DNA from: Leucaena leucocephala
Taxonomy: Eukaryota; Streptophyta; Magnoliopsida; Fabales; Fabaceae
Length of the DNA: 64,000 bases
Direction of reading: 5' to 3'
Assembly: GCA_037074615.1 (NCBI GenBank)
Contig: CM073558.1
Coordinates: 5,385,501-5,449,500 of the forward strand
Within the stretch, counting starts at the first letter, position 1. Each line of letters starts with the position of its first letter. The translations under genes and the position numbers were made by a program. Below the pieces are notes generated by a model. The model did not search any database and was not told where the DNA came from. It saw only the letters and a list, made by a program, of their open reading frames with translations. Positions 63,105 through 64,000 of the stretch are shown here, one piece after another.

Positions 63105-63770
63105 CTTCGCACTTACAACCTCAGTACCTACAATAACAACCCCAGCACCTGAAATAACAACCTCAGCACCTGTAACTAACAACTCTATCAACTGCACTTA
63201 TAACCTCAGTGCCTAAAATAAAAACCACCGCACTAGCAACTAACAACCCTAGCATCTACAATAATAACCCCAACACCTAAAATAACAACCTCAGCACCTA
63301 CAACTAACAACCCCATCACTTGCATTAAGAAACCCATAAGCTACAACTAATAATTCCATCAGCTGTACTTACAACCTCAGCACCTACAATAACAACCCGA
63401 GTGCCTAAAATAACAACCTCAGCACTTGCAACTAACAATACAACCCTTACAACTAAGAACCCTATCAGTTGTAACTAACAACCCCATCAGCTGCACTAAC
63501 AACCCTAACGCCTGAAATAACAACCCCAGCACCTGCAACTAAAAACCCTAGCCCCTGCAACCAATAACCCCATCACCTGTACTAAGAACCCCATCAGCTC
63601 AACTAACAACACTATCAGCTACACTAATAACCTCAGCCCATATACTAACAACCCCATCAACTGCAACTTACAACCCCAACACTTACAATAACAACTTCAA
63701 CGCCTAAAATAACAACTCTAACACTTGCAACTAATAACTCCATCAGCTGTACTAACAACCCCAACCACGA
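63105..63770. repeat. G-poor imperfect minisatellite
   Basis: About 660 bp made of variants of AACAACCCCAGCACCTGMAA and AACAACCCCATCAGCTGYACT units of roughly 16-22 bp, alternating irregularly. The plus strand is nearly free of G except in the short AGC/CTG parts. Stops occur in the array, so it is not a functional coding repeat here, although single units translate to Asn/Thr/Pro-rich peptide. Confidence 0.9.
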
Positions 63771-64000
63771 TGATGAGTAAATCTACTAGCAACACACTGT
63801 ACCGTTCTTTTATTTTATAACAAAGCGTGCCAACATTGTACTGTTCTCGCAAAACGCGTCAACTCTAATTTATTTTTTAATATATTTTTATTTCACAAGG
63901 CCATTTAAATTTTTTTACAATTAAAAAAAAATTTATGTGAGGTCTTATGGGATTTGATATTAATTATAATATTTAATAGAATTTTTTTACTATTTAATTA
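63771..64000. other. AT-rich end of window
   Basis: No gene or repeat is recognised. Confidence 0.5.

Noticed and set aside
63105..63770. CRISPR-like array
   Set aside because: Units vary in length and sequence with no constant repeat and unique spacers; the window is a eukaryotic nuclear genome.

Overview
This is a stretch of an AT-rich plant nuclear genome, most likely a dicot. The genes have many short exons with GT-AG introns, the intergenic DNA is very AT-rich, and the gene set (vacuolar ATPase subunit A, plastid fibrillin, reticulon-like, RING-CH, F-box, receptor-like protein) is typical of flowering plants. Exon boundaries below were set by hand from splice sites and reading-frame continuity; for every intact gene the exons join without a frame break.

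Layout. 1.5-4.6 kb (-): RING-CH membrane E3 ligase, 255 aa, with a microRNA-precursor-like hairpin just beyond its 3' end and an antisense LINE relic upstream. 6.6-10.3 kb: AT-rich spacer with a second LINE relic. 10.6-16.5 kb (-): complete V-ATPase catalytic subunit A, 20 coding exons, 623 aa. 17.4-20.0 kb (-): decayed L1-type LINE, followed by a long inverted repeat. 21.8-25.3 kb (+): PAP/fibrillin plastid protein, 280 aa. 26-30 kb: spacer with a MITE and a clean 511-bp hAT-type element with an 8-bp target duplication. 30.5-33.0 kb (+): F-box protein, 237 aa. 33.9 kb: tRNA-Glu(CTC). 35.2-37.8 kb (+): DUF1666 protein, 430 aa, with a GC-AG intron.

38.9-48.2 kb is the most disturbed region. 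A (-) strand receptor-like protein gene (LRR, Ve/Cf type) is a pseudogene cut twice. A 3.7-kb Mutator-like element (about 105-bp inverted ends, 9-bp target duplication, GRF zinc-finger ORF, transposase tail) lies in its 3' half, and this element itself carries a 717-bp hAT-type insertion. An unclassified 2.4-kb insertion flanked by a 7-bp repeat lies in the middle. A broken fragment of another gene lies next to it.

51.6-53.7 kb (+): reticulon-like ER protein, 169 aa, with a perfect 23-bp inverted repeat around its start codon. 54.6-55.3 kb: RTE-type LINE relic. 55.9-59.5 kb (-): mitochondrial-carrier-family protein of the Brittle-1-like type, 362 aa, with a second GC-AG intron. 60.4-64 kb: MITE relic, Ty1/copia relic, an isolated gene fragment and a G-poor minisatellite.

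The intact genes are housekeeping or single-copy types with unrelated jobs (proton pumping, plastid lipid association, protein turnover, ER shaping, metabolite transport); nothing suggests a cluster that works together. The most notable signals are the nested insertions into the resistance-type gene, the two GC-AG introns, and several inverted repeats that could form RNA hairpins.
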